Assembly: GCA_017562135.1 (NCBI GenBank)
Contig: QEYB01001381.1
Span: 62,001-126,000, forward strand
DNA from: Dipylidium caninum
Lineage: Eukaryota; Platyhelminthes; Cestoda; Cyclophyllidea; Dipylidiidae
Direction: 5' to 3'
Length of the DNA stretch: 64,000 bases
The translations under genes and the position numbers were made by a program. The notes under the pieces were generated by a model that was given only the letters and a program-made list of their open reading frames with translations, had not been told where the DNA came from and searched no databases. Position 1 is the first letter of the stretch, and each line of letters begins with the position of its first letter. This document shows positions 1 through 9,639 of the stretch, in pieces.

Positions 1-1
1 G

Positions 2-445
2 GATCTCAGCTACTTCGACGACATCGACTGGGACGACATTTGTCACGGAAGACAAAATCCACCGCATCGTATCTCTGACTTCTATAACCCGAAGCCTCCC
101 AGCGACCCCTTAGCGCCGCCCAAACTGGTCACTTCGTATGTTTCAGTGCCAGAATACCAGCTCTTCAAAGACCATTATAATCCGGTCATTCTTAGGTCAG
201 CGTTCTGGGAGAATATACTCCCAATCAAGGATCATGTGCCATTTGCAGTCGCAACCGATGATCCGAAACTCTTGCGCGTACTCTTCGAGAAGCACAAACT
301 CTCGGGAGTGTCGGAGCTGACGGCCGAAGAACTTGAAGAGATTGGTCGGCGAATAGAGTTCACGAACCCTGTGACTTGCGCACGCGGCGACGTCTCAAGA
401 ATCATACGAGAGGACGAGAATGGGAAGAAGAGCCGCACCGAATGA
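2..445 (+). CDS. AGC-like protein kinase, C-terminal end (5' part outside window)
   Basis: The reading frame is open from base 2 to a TGA at 443-445, giving the last 147 residues of a protein. It begins DLSYFDDIDWDDI followed by CHGRQNPP. This matches the segment just after the catalytic core in AGC kinases, where a phenylalanine pair, an acidic W-D-x-[LI] motif and a Pro-Pro pair mark the start of the C-terminal tail. The same arrangement (FFKRVSWDAVL...VLPP) occurs in the kinase at 12.6-13.8 kb, so the two look like relatives. The rest is charged and unrecognised, ending KKSRTE. No catalytic residues are in the window, so activity cannot be judged. An AATAAA lies 65 bases after the stop. 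Assignment as an AGC-type tail is inference from a short motif; the coding call is stronger. Confidence 0.7.
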   Translation, partial: DLSYFDDIDWDDICHGRQNPPHRISDFYNPKPPSDPLAPPKLVTSYVSVPEYQLFKDHYNPVILRSAFWENILPIKDHVPFAVATDDPKLLRVLFEKHKLSGVSELTAEELEEIGRRIEFTNPVTCARGDVSRIIREDENGKKSRTE

Positions 446-509
446 AGGCGACGATTCCACCAATATTTCTTCCTTTACTTATTTAACTAGATTCAATTTC
501 AAGCATGTT

Positions 510-515
510 AATAAA
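510..515 (+). promoter_or_regulatory. Polyadenylation signal AATAAA of the upstream kinase gene
   Basis: A canonical AATAAA sits 65 bases downstream of the stop codon at 443-445 in an AT-rich stretch. Its position and strand fit 3' end formation of the kinase transcript. Confidence 0.6.
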
Positions 516-3500
516 TAATTTCCGCACGATAAAGGTTGAGTTGTCGATGGATAATGCTCTTGCGTCTGGGGGAGACGCCGTGGCTGGACGGGGCAGGACC
601 AGCTCCTGGCCGGATAACTCTGAATAACTGGGAGTTTAAGGTCCTCCGTGGTCTCGTCTTGCGCTGTCATCCACTGGTAAGCGGGCGGGGGCAGGGGATC
701 TTGAATAACACAATCTGTTGCCCCCTCCAAGTTGGAGGTGACACTAAGTTGTCGGAAGTGCTGATTTCTGCGGCCGAGGTCTTGAGACATTCATCAGTCA
801 GTGTCAGGGCTTGTGAAACGGCCTTACATGGACAAAGACTCCTGCTTTCATCCTTTCCATGTCCCGATTAGCGGGAGAAGGCTTTTCTCTCTTCGTCTAG
901 CCACTTTGGACCCGAGGTGAACAGGCGAGCCCACCCCGCGGCGTTTCGGAGCACCTCTCGCGAGAGTCACTCCACATCGGGTGGTCGGTTGCGGAGATTC
1001 GAGGGTTGAATGCGACTAATGAGCTTATAAAATCGCCTCGATCTGCTTGGGACGAAACGTAACGAAGTCAAAGAGCACGAGGGCCACAGACGTACTTGAC
1101 GACGGGCTGGACGGGCGTCGAGGCATGAACACCGTGTGGGAAAGTCGCGCTTACCACGAAGCACGGCATCTTCACGGGCTCTCAGAGCCCCAGTAGGCTC
1201 AGAATTTTCTCTCATTTCACGTCGAAGTTTCGTCTATTGCTTTGCCTCCGAGCACATTCGATTAAACTAATTCACCGTCGACTCGGCAGACCGTCGCCGC
1301 TTCCGACGTGCGCCTCTCGCCGGGAAGTCGGACAGTCCGCGATGCCGCGCCGCTTCCTCCAATGGGCAGAGTAAGTGCTGGCGAAGGCTTCTCTTCGCCC
1401 TCCTCGTGAGGTTTACTCGGAGCGGAGTTGACGCGACCAACGGGCTGAGCTCATCTAAGGAACTTTGGTCAGAAATTCCTTTCCCCTTATAAAAATCGAG
1501 GGCGCAGCCATTTCTTCGAGCGTTCCACAAGCCCCCGCTACCGTGTGTCTACGCTTAAGACACTCTGAAGAGATTAAAAAGAGGCAACTGCTACGAGAAG
1601 GGCCACGAGTGTCAAAAATTCTCCTCCTTTGCTTCCGCGGTCTGTCTGAGAAGCGGACGATATTCAGCGGATCCATGCGATTTGCCTCGCTTCCCTCAAA
1701 TAACGCAGATTCTCCTTCCGCAAGTGAAATGTCTATTCTCAGGTAGAATACTCAAGTTCTTCCTTGAGAACCGCCCTCGAGCCGAGCAGTCGATGGTGCC
1801 TCCGATGCGCCTCCTTTCTGTCCTCTGTGGATGGCGTCTTGTCGCCGTCTTCGACTGGGTCGGGTGGCGTGGCGAAGTAGAGTTAGGAAAGTCTCGCCTC
1901 CCAATCTCCCAGCCTTTGGATCCAGCAACAACTAGAAAGTGGCATGAAAGGCTTGAGACTGGTTGCACATTAACGAATAACTGTCGAACCTCGTTCGTAG
2001 GCGATGCCATTCCGACGTCCCAGCGTCCACGTCGAAGCGCGAAAGCCATTGTGAGCAGCTTCTTCCTCACCTCAACGCCATTTCCCTTAAACCGCGTCCG
2101 TTATCGTGGTCCAGCAGGACGCAGCAGTGCTCCAAGCCCCAACTCGCGCAGCCACTCTGCGTCCGCGTGGCGCAGTCCAACCCTCAGGGCGCCTCGCACG
2201 GCTCACGTTTGCGCGAGAGGATCCTGTCGAGGCAGACGTCGTAGAACACCTCTCGGCAAGCCATCTCTGACCAGGCCTCCACTGTCGGAGGTAGTTCTGG
2301 TTAAACTTCGTAGTCAATGCCACTTTTCACTACCAAAAAGCCATTAAGTATCGCCCCACAGAGAGGTTCTTGGCGAAGAGGACGGCACGGAGAGAGGGGC
2401 CGTTTCAGGCTGGGATCCCTCTCGTAGGGGAGGGAGTCCAGCGGACAACAGACGGTGAACCTGTTGGGATGCGGAAGGGCCGGGGAGATCGCGGGAAAGA
2501 ATGTACAATTGGGCGAGTCCTAACTCGTCTGTGCTGACATAAAATTCCATGAAATAAAACCAGATAAGTTCGACGGCGTCGTGAAAAAGCCGTCCGAACG
2601 ACGTTGGAATTTCAAATGAGGAGTGAGGACATGGATTGAGCGTGCGTTAGGGGAAAGAGATGGGGAGAGGTGAGACAAAAAAAGGGATCCTCGGAAAAGG
2701 AAATCGGAGAGGATTCTAAATCCGGTGGAATCGCCGATCTCGACCGGTGGGACGGGCAGCTGCCTTCTCAGCCCGGTGAGGGGTGCTGCTGCCATGGATG
2801 TCGACGGAAAAGGCTCTTTGCTGAAGGGACACTTGGCGATGGCGCCTTCGGGACCTAACTTTCGCCAGGACCGGACTGCGGCCACGCGCACGCCGCCCGG
2901 CACCGTGGAGAGCAGGTCTACCGACGGCGCTAGAAGCGGCGGCAGCAGTGGCGGTGTCGGCGACGCGTTTCCCTCCCGACTGGTTCGCCGGCGGACGGAG
3001 CTCTCGGAATCGTGTCGTCGCCACAACCTCAGCGCGACAGCCCCAATGCCGTCAGGGTGCTGTGGAAGCGGAAACAAGGAGGGCAGCGAAAGCGGCGACT
3101 TCAACGTTGGTGGCACATGCTGCCCTGTGCTTGTCGCGGGAGATAAGAAGCATCCCGGCTCCGTCGACGCGGCTGTCGAGGGCGGTGGCGGTGCCGACGG
3201 TGCCGACGGTCCCGGTGGAAAGAACTCCTCCGGCTTAGGCCACCGGGGATGAAGGATTCTCGTCTCGTCTCGCGACCCCAGCCTCATCGAGGTTGCGCGC
3301 GTCCACTTGGAGAGTGTAGAAGGAGGCGGAGATAACGGCAGCAGCGGCGGGGTTTGCGTCCGTGGGGATTCCCTACACCGCGAGGCCGATTCCTCCCACG
3401 AGGGGGAGTGAAAGAACGGGGATTCGTATAAACACGACGGGAGAGGAGTTGTTTGGGCAAAGTGCCTCTCCGCTGGGTGGTACAATTCTGCCAAGTTGTC

Positions 3501-3703
3501 TTCCCCGGGGAAGTGATTGAATTTGCCGCAAAAAGGTGGCAGTCCGGATGAAGTAGCCGCTTCTACCAGGTGCTGAAAGAAACTGAGTGAGGAGGTGGAA
3601 CGCTGTGGGAACACATTTCGCTTCGGCGGGAAAAATTACGAGAAATGGCTGTTGGGTCGGAGACGGATTAGCCAGGAGGGCATACTCGAGGCGGGAGACC
3701 GGC
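516..3703. other. GC-rich stretch without a supported gene
   Basis: Several frames are open here on both strands, the longest 364 codons on the minus strand at 2520-3614, overlapped on the plus strand by a 175-codon Gly/Ser-rich frame at 2725-3252. Both are low-complexity (Pro/Ser on one strand, Gly/Ser on the other), as expected when one GC-skewed sequence is read both ways. I could not tell which, if either, is translated, and saw no family motif. Confidence 0.4.
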
Positions 3704-4024
3704 TTAGCTCTGGTCCCTTCTGCGTCTGGTGGGTTCGGCGTCCTCTTCCTGAAAGGCATCCTCTGAGAGTTCGCATTGCATTCGGAATAATGGGCTTGGA
3801 GGAACCAAAAAGAGACTTACCTCTGGGGTTCGACGGGGCGCCTCCTGGTTCTCTTTTTCGTCGGCTTGGGAGGATGTTCTGATGCGATTCCCAAGGGTTG
3901 AAAGGTCTTCCTTCGCATCGACTGAGCCCAGCGAGTCGGCGGAGAGGCGTATGGCGCTCCCTGCATCGTCAAAATCCCGGTTCCTATCGCCCAGCACCAT
4001 TTCTACGGACAGAAATTCGGCCAT
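3704..4024 (-). CDS. Possible small acidic/Arg-rich protein, 106 or 82 residues
   Basis: An ATG at 4024 opens a frame starting MAEFLSVEMVLGDRNRDFDD and closing with TAA at 3704-3706. Inside it lies a consensus donor (GTAAGT, bases 3820 downward) and a good acceptor (TTTCAG, ending at 3749). They bound a 72-base segment that is a multiple of three and has no stop. Splicing would give 68 + 14 = 82 residues ending in four arginines and DQS; retention gives 106 residues. The composition, with KEN-like and acidic stretches, looks protein-like rather than random, but no family is recognised. It could also be the 5' part of a longer gene running leftward. Confidence 0.4.
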   Translation of the reverse strand: MAEFLSVEMVLGDRNRDFDDAGSAIRLSADSLGSVDAKEDLSTLGNRIRTSSQADEKENQEAPRRTPEVSLFLVPPSPLFRMQCELSEDAFQEEDAEPTRRRRDQS

Positions 4025-5756
4025 TCAACCGCACCTCGCCGCAGTATCTCATCCGACACAGGTGCACCGCCTGAGGCAACTTACTTACTTACTCGAGGGA
4101 GGCGAGATGGGCTCGGGAGGCGCTCCGGGGTTCCACGGAGCGCGGAGACGGGCCGAGGACAACATGTTAGCTCCGTGCGGCGACGGACAGGCAGTCAGGG
4201 AGCAGAGAAGCGACGACTCCGCGATGAGCGTCTGTTGGTCGCATCCACAAAGTCTCAGTCGCCGGGTTGAGACGCGAATTTGGAGGAGGCGTTGCAGACA
4301 CCCTGTAGACGAACAGTCATGTTTCTCTTAGTTTCTCGAAGGCCTCGTCTAATGACCGCCTAATGGGTTCTCCGCGGCCTGGACCCGACTCTACCGACTA
4401 GCATTCGTCCGATGGAAGGACAGCCGAACGCTGCCCCGTCGCGCGTTTTGCCTTTTCCGCAAGTTTTGCGTACAACAGTATTCTACTCTAAAGCCTCTAC
4501 TCTACTCACGAAACCTCGCTTCTAGTCCCCGCAGGGCCTGGGCTCAGTTGCCGCGCGCTCACCGCTAACGGCCCGCCAGGGAGCGTCAGGCCGCCGAAGC
4601 TTCTCTCGTCCCGACGTGCACTCGCCGCGAGGTTGACGGCCTGTCAAACGGGTCAATGGGCCGCGGCGGCTTAAATTCCAATGCCCCACATCGAGTTCAC
4701 TTAAACAAGAGTAAAAGAAAAATGTGCAATCCCCGGGGAGACGATAAATTGCCTTGCAATGAATTGTAAGACCTCATTTCTTTCATTCTGCACGCTTAAA
4801 CCGGTGCCAAGTGCCACCCAGTGCACACCGTCCCAGGCCTCAGCATTCCCACTGGCACACAGGGTTGCATCATGCGGCTGCAACTGAAACATGTCAACTT
4901 ACGAGGTCGAGGTGGGATGACACTCGCCTAATTTGGAAATTTTCCGTTCCCGACGTGGCAATTACCGAGGCGGGCACCGGGGGCCCCCGTTCAAATAGCC
5001 CATAAACGCGGACTTTTGAGCGGCTCCTAATTTCTCCATTCCTCCCTATTCGAACCCCAATTTAATTCGTATTTTGCATTATGTGAGGCTGTCTCGACGC
5101 CAGAGCACAGCGGGTCTGCTTTCCGCTTCACAGGGGCTGCTGGGGCAGGTGGCCAGCCAAGTGAAAGGCGGTCGCCATTTTGCCTGCGGTCGGAGATTGC
5201 GCGAATTATCTCGTCCGCTTTTTTTCGGATATCTGCCACTTCCCACGCTCCCCTCGGCCGTTTGTGACCCACGGAACTACTTTGTCTCGGGGAGGAGGAG
5301 TGCAGATCAGCCGGAGCTTACGAATTCTCCTGCCGCATTTCCCCAATCGACGTTCCATCATGGCGCAATGTCACCTGACCCCGCCGTGACACTTCCAGTG
5401 GCTCGAGGGAACGCTTTGTCTCTCGCTTTCATCGCTACCTTCCTCTACGCGGTCCCGGGAGTTGCCGTGGGGCTACTCTTCCTCGGGATGTCGTGGCCAC
5501 TTTCTTGCCCCAGCGCCGACACGTCGGCAGCTCTTGTCCATCCGTCCACGCAGCTGAAGCCCAGTGGCGGCATGGAAGAGACGCGGCATTTACTGCGGAA
5601 GTACTGGAGGCACCCACAAGACTGAGTTAATTCCGTTCCAACCTCATTTTGCGTTCTTCGAGCGATCTGATTCAAATAAAAAGCCATTCGCACGAACCTT
5701 TCAGTCCTACCCTACCATGGTTGCTAGAATTAGTCTCAGTGTCGCATTTACGGAGA
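4025..5756. other. No supported gene
   Basis: GC-rich sequence with short open frames in all directions and no convincing splice-linked exons. It includes the 3' flank of the minus-strand gene that ends at 5956. Confidence 0.5.
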
Positions 5757-5762
5757 TTTATT
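5757..5762 (-). promoter_or_regulatory. Polyadenylation signal AATAAA for the gene ending at 5956
   Basis: The plus strand reads TTTATT, so the minus strand has AATAAA. It lies 194 bases downstream of the TGA at 5956-5958, a normal 3' UTR length. Confidence 0.5.
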
Positions 5763-5955
5763 CGAAAGGCACTAGCCTCAGCTTCGCTCACAGGGTTGGG
5801 AGGGGCACAACAGGGGAGTGTTTGGACCCTGACGCTTGGGGTTTCTCGATTGGAGGAGCACAGGGTGGACAGGGACATCGAGGGGCCATCGCTGAAGCAG
5901 CTGAAGACGAAGAGCAGACGCTGTGTAGCGGCTGAGGAGTCAATTCCACAAGTAT

Positions 5956-7040
5956 TCAAGGCGCTGGACGCAGCACAAAGAAGTAAGTGTCCTCGTCGTA
6001 CCTTTGAACGAATTGAATGTCGAAGTGGGAGGGGGTGAACTTCAGCAAGAACTGCCTGTACAAGGCCAGGGGGAAGGAGTCGACCAGGAAGTCGGGTCCC
6101 CACATCGCCACGCGGCAGGTGCACTTGGGCAGCAGACGCAGCAGATCCCCAAACTTGCGGTGAGAGGCGATCTCCAACGAGACGTAGAGTATGTCGGACT
6201 TCGAGAACTCGATGCTCACCGTGCACCGCTCGAAGAGGTGCGAGAGCTTCTCGTGCGAGTAGGCGTAGGCGGGAGACTAGAGGAGAAGGAGAAGGTGAAG
6301 AAGAAGGAGGAGGAGGAGAGAAAGGAGGGGAGAGGAGAGCAAGCGGTAAACGAGGAGCAACAAGAGTCCAGCACTTCGCCTCGGGAAGAGGGCGAACCGC
6401 TTTCGCGGGGAACTTTACAAACGAAGAGGAAGAGCTTAAGCTGAAGGACACCGATGCCCCGGAGGGAGGCAGCGACACCCCCTCAACGTCCTTGTTAATC
6501 TGTGCTGTGAATTAATGTTAAGCGGAATAAAGGAATGAGCGGACGAGTGGGGGCTTTTTGCCCGACCGGGGGGGGGAAGGCGCCAACTCACACTGCCCGG
6601 CGGCGAGGGAGGCGGCGCCGGGGGCTGAGGCGAGCTGGTCGCTGGGGCTTTGGCGACAGGAAACGCTGCAAACACGACCGACGGGAGACTCTCCTTCGAT
6701 GTCTCGTCTTCCACGGGTTGTGTGACCGTTTTCTATAAAAAAGAGAAAACGATCCAACAGAATAGTTTTCTCCCCGAAAGGGGCGTTAGGCGAAATGTTA
6801 AAGCGAGTACGGCGTCAGAGTGGGAGGAAGGGGAGAGAGAAGGCGACTTGCCAGTTCCTTTGGGAGCTCCTCGTCTTTGATTTCTTCCTCTTTGATCTCC
6901 AAGACCCAGTCGGGTGTTTCCGGCCGGGAGGGAGTGGCCACACACGGCCGGGAGGGAGTGGCCACACACGGCTCCGTCATGTCCAACGGGGAGGAGGAGC
7001 AGCGCATGGGTATGGTGCTCTCGGAGTCGTCAGAATCCAT
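5956..7040 (-). CDS. Unrecognised multi-exon protein with acidic Ser/Pro-rich N-terminus
   Basis: The start ATG at 7040 is preceded by a 3' splice site (CTGTGCAG, then ATAA, then ATG); the in-frame TAA just before the ATG fixes the start. Exon 1 encodes MDSDDSESTIPM, a duplicated CVATPSRP unit and the acidic stretch LEIKEEEIKDEELPKEL. Three more exons follow: 6732-6592, 6490-6419 and 6276-5956, joined at phase 0 by introns of 101 and 142 bases with GTGAGT and GTAAAG donors. The exon 1 to exon 2 junction is not resolved. The last exon gives 106 residues, including SDILYVSLEIASHRKFGDLL and ending FVLRPAP, which looks like a folded domain. I do not recognise the family. An AATAAA follows at 5762-5757. 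Confidence 0.55.
6921..6968. repeat. Perfect tandem duplication, 2 x 24 bp, in frame
   Basis: Two identical 24-base units (CGGCCGGGAGGGAGTGGCCACACA) lie head to tail. On the minus strand they fall in the first exon of the gene above and give the eight-residue unit CVATPSRP twice. As 24 is a multiple of three, the frame is kept. Confidence 0.9.
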
Positions 7041-8510
7041 TTATCTGCACAGGAATTAGGCTAATTAACTGCCAACTGACGCCGACACGAGGTCCACTTA
7101 CTCGAGGAGTGCGAGGTGAGACGCGAGCCGAGCACGTAGGCAGACAGACAAGCAGGCACACGCGCCGTCCGTCTTATATGCGAGCGGCGGCGTTGGTGGT
7201 GTCACGGTGAGCACTTGTTAGCACAGCTACAAAGTCCAAATCAGCGAGTTGAGGAGAGAGGTGGCGGCGGACGATGGCATGTCACCAGACCGATCGGTGT
7301 TTGGCCTGAGGCTCGCTCCCGACCGACGGAGACGGGGCAGACGGCGCGCTGCGACGAGCGGTTGTGTCGTTCTTGCCGACGCGAGCGCGAGTGAAGTCCT
7401 CTCGTGCCGCGCGGCGTTAAACATGCCGCCCGCCGGAGGGAGTTGCTGTCACCGGAGGTCATCGGGTGTAGAGAGGCGGATGGTGCCAACTGGCTTAACC
7501 GACTGACTCTCGGCTGCCATGTTTTTCGGCTAGCGTTGCCCTCGGACCTGAACCCTCTCCGTGTTATGCCGAACTCGCACGGGTTTGATTCAAACAGCCC
7601 GCAAATGGGTGAGGCGAACTGGCTCGGAGCAGCCCGAGCGACTGGGACGTGCGCGCCATCCGCGGCCCCTTCGTCCGGGGGCGGGCAGCCGAAGCTTCCT
7701 TCTCGGCGAAGAGGCCGCCTCTCGAACGCCCGCTTTAATTCGTCAAAACGTCTAAAATTCCTAATTAGGAGGGCTTTTTGCTGTACGCACGCCACGACAA
7801 GCGAAGGCTTTGCGGTGGCTTCGCCGCAGACGGCGATTTTCGGCAAAACTCACGGGATAATTAAAAAGTCTTGCGTTGTTTTTTTTTCATTAGACAATAG
7901 CAATAATGTTTGGGTTTATTACACCAAGCGGTGCCCCGAGGGCAGAAGTTCACTCCGCCGCAGGGGCTGAGCTTGGCGCTGTTTGCCCGCGGTCGCGAGT
8001 CGCGCCGCGTCTGATTGACGCATCTCGCGGGGGCGACTCTGGCATTCCACTCATCTCGAGGCATTTCACCCGCCGCCACGGCGCTGAAGACGAGGCGCTG
8101 GAGGAAACCTCGCCGCGCTCGCCCCACGTGAGGACAAGGACCTAAGCACCAGTGAGGTGACTCGACTTAAGCGGAAACCTCGATTTTGCGTCTCGAGACT
8201 CCGGTTGCACCTGCTGCCAGGGCCAATTTGCCTCGTGTGAGTCTTCTCGCCCCATCGCCGCCACCAGCAGCCCCTCCAATTTACTTCCACGCAATAAATG
8301 GCCCCCGTCCCATCGGAACCCTTTAAGAAGGTGGGTTGCAATGAACCTACGCAGTCGTCTACTTTGGCAGCGAAAAAACGTTATCTGCTGGATATAAAAA
8401 GAAGCCTTCGAAGGTGGGTGCTTGGGGACCGGGGCAGAGCGCACGGATGGGTGAAATGGGACGCGAGCTGGGGGACGCGGAGGGAACAGTGCGAGCCCCA
8501 GGGTCCAGAC
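7041..8510. other. Intergenic stretch, no supported gene
   Basis: A 201-codon minus-strand frame (7241-7846) and overlapping plus-strand frames are open, but their content looks random and Arg/Ser-rich, and I found no splice-linked exon structure. This lies between the ATG at 7040 and the stop at 8511 of two minus-strand genes. Confidence 0.45.
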
Positions 8511-9636
8511 CTAGGGCCTAGCGCCGGGGTCAGCTTCGTCGGAGTCGGATGAGCTCGACGACGCGGCAGTCTTGCTGGCCTCCCTGTCCACACGAGTCGG
8601 CGTCGTCCCCAGAGCCTGGTTCGCCAGATACGCCCTCGCCACAGCGGAGGGAAACACCCATTCCAGTGGCGATGATGAGAGGTTAAAGAGCGAAAGCAGA
8701 CAGCCGCGTCGCACCGGGAACGTCCATCGACGGGGCCGGTCGGGTGGCGGTACGTAGGGGACGATGGCTTTCGTCTCGCGGCGCGGCTGAATGGCACATT
8801 CTGAGTCTGACGACGGTGGGGCGGACTCCACCGCAGGCTGCGATTCAGGTGGCGGCGAAGACTCCGCTTCACTCGTATGAGCCTCCTCCCGTGGTGGAGC
8901 AGATGGCTGTCTGGGAGATTCCTCAGCCGCCGACGCCGCGGCTGCTGGAAGAGGGGCCGACCCCTCCTCGTCTGTCGGCTCACCAGGCAAGATTTCACTT
9001 ACGCACTCGTCGGCTGGCGGTGCACTGCCTTCTTGCGATTCCTCCTCGCTTTCGTGCTGAGGCATTTGAAGTCAAAAAGAAATAATAATTAGCGCAGAAA
9101 GTCGCCGTAGCGCCAAGACCCCCTGGCGGTGGCGCAGAAAACGACCCACCGGCGGCGACAGTCTGCGGAAAGACCGAAGGCGAAATGCATTTGCCCCTAC
9201 TTCAAAGGAAGAGTGGAGACTGGTCCTCCCGCCAACGTTGACATTTTCGAATCTTGGTTCTTCCAAAAAGCTTTCGGAGTTCATGATGTCCCAAGCTTGA
9301 CGCCGTAGCAACTCACCTATGACGGCGACATTGGAGTCCAGGGGGGACTCCTTCCATTTGCAGAGGGACGAGGAAAAAACGCACCAGTTTAGGCATTTAC
9401 CAAACTTCAATCGGTGTTTGCTGGCTCCACTCACCTCCAAAGGGGTTAGTGCTTTGATCGGACTCCGACTCCACGGGACTTACGCTCTCCTCGCGGAGGA
9501 CGTTTTCAGTCCGACGAGTTGAACGAGACCGTCCGAGGCCGTGTCTTCGCCTGCTGGTGCCCTCCGGTTTGCCGAAAATCAGCTCCGAATCGGTGTCAGA
9601 GTCGCTTTCGCTCGAATTGCCCTGTTGCCTCTTCAT
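8511..9636 (-). CDS. Unrecognised acidic, Ser/Pro-rich protein (probable phosphoprotein)
   Basis: The ATG at 9636 follows a polypyrimidine tract and acceptor (CTCTCCCCAG, then AC, then ATG). Exon 1 begins MKRQQGNSSESDSDTDSELI and most likely ends at a consensus GTAAGT after ...VLREES (near 9483). A second exon beginning at about 9340 encodes ESPLDSNVAVI and perhaps the following residues. A long exon from about 9055 encodes HESEEESQEG, long Glu/Ser/Pro/Ala-rich stretches and SSSSSDSDEADPGARP, closing with TAG at 8511-8513. The second junction is unresolved by phase. Many SxxE/D and SDSD motifs are typical casein kinase 2 sites, which suggests a nuclear or cytoplasmic disordered protein. No family is recognised. 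The gene lies about 1.5 kb upstream of the next minus-strand gene, in the same orientation. Confidence 0.5.
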
Positions 9637-9639
9637 GTC

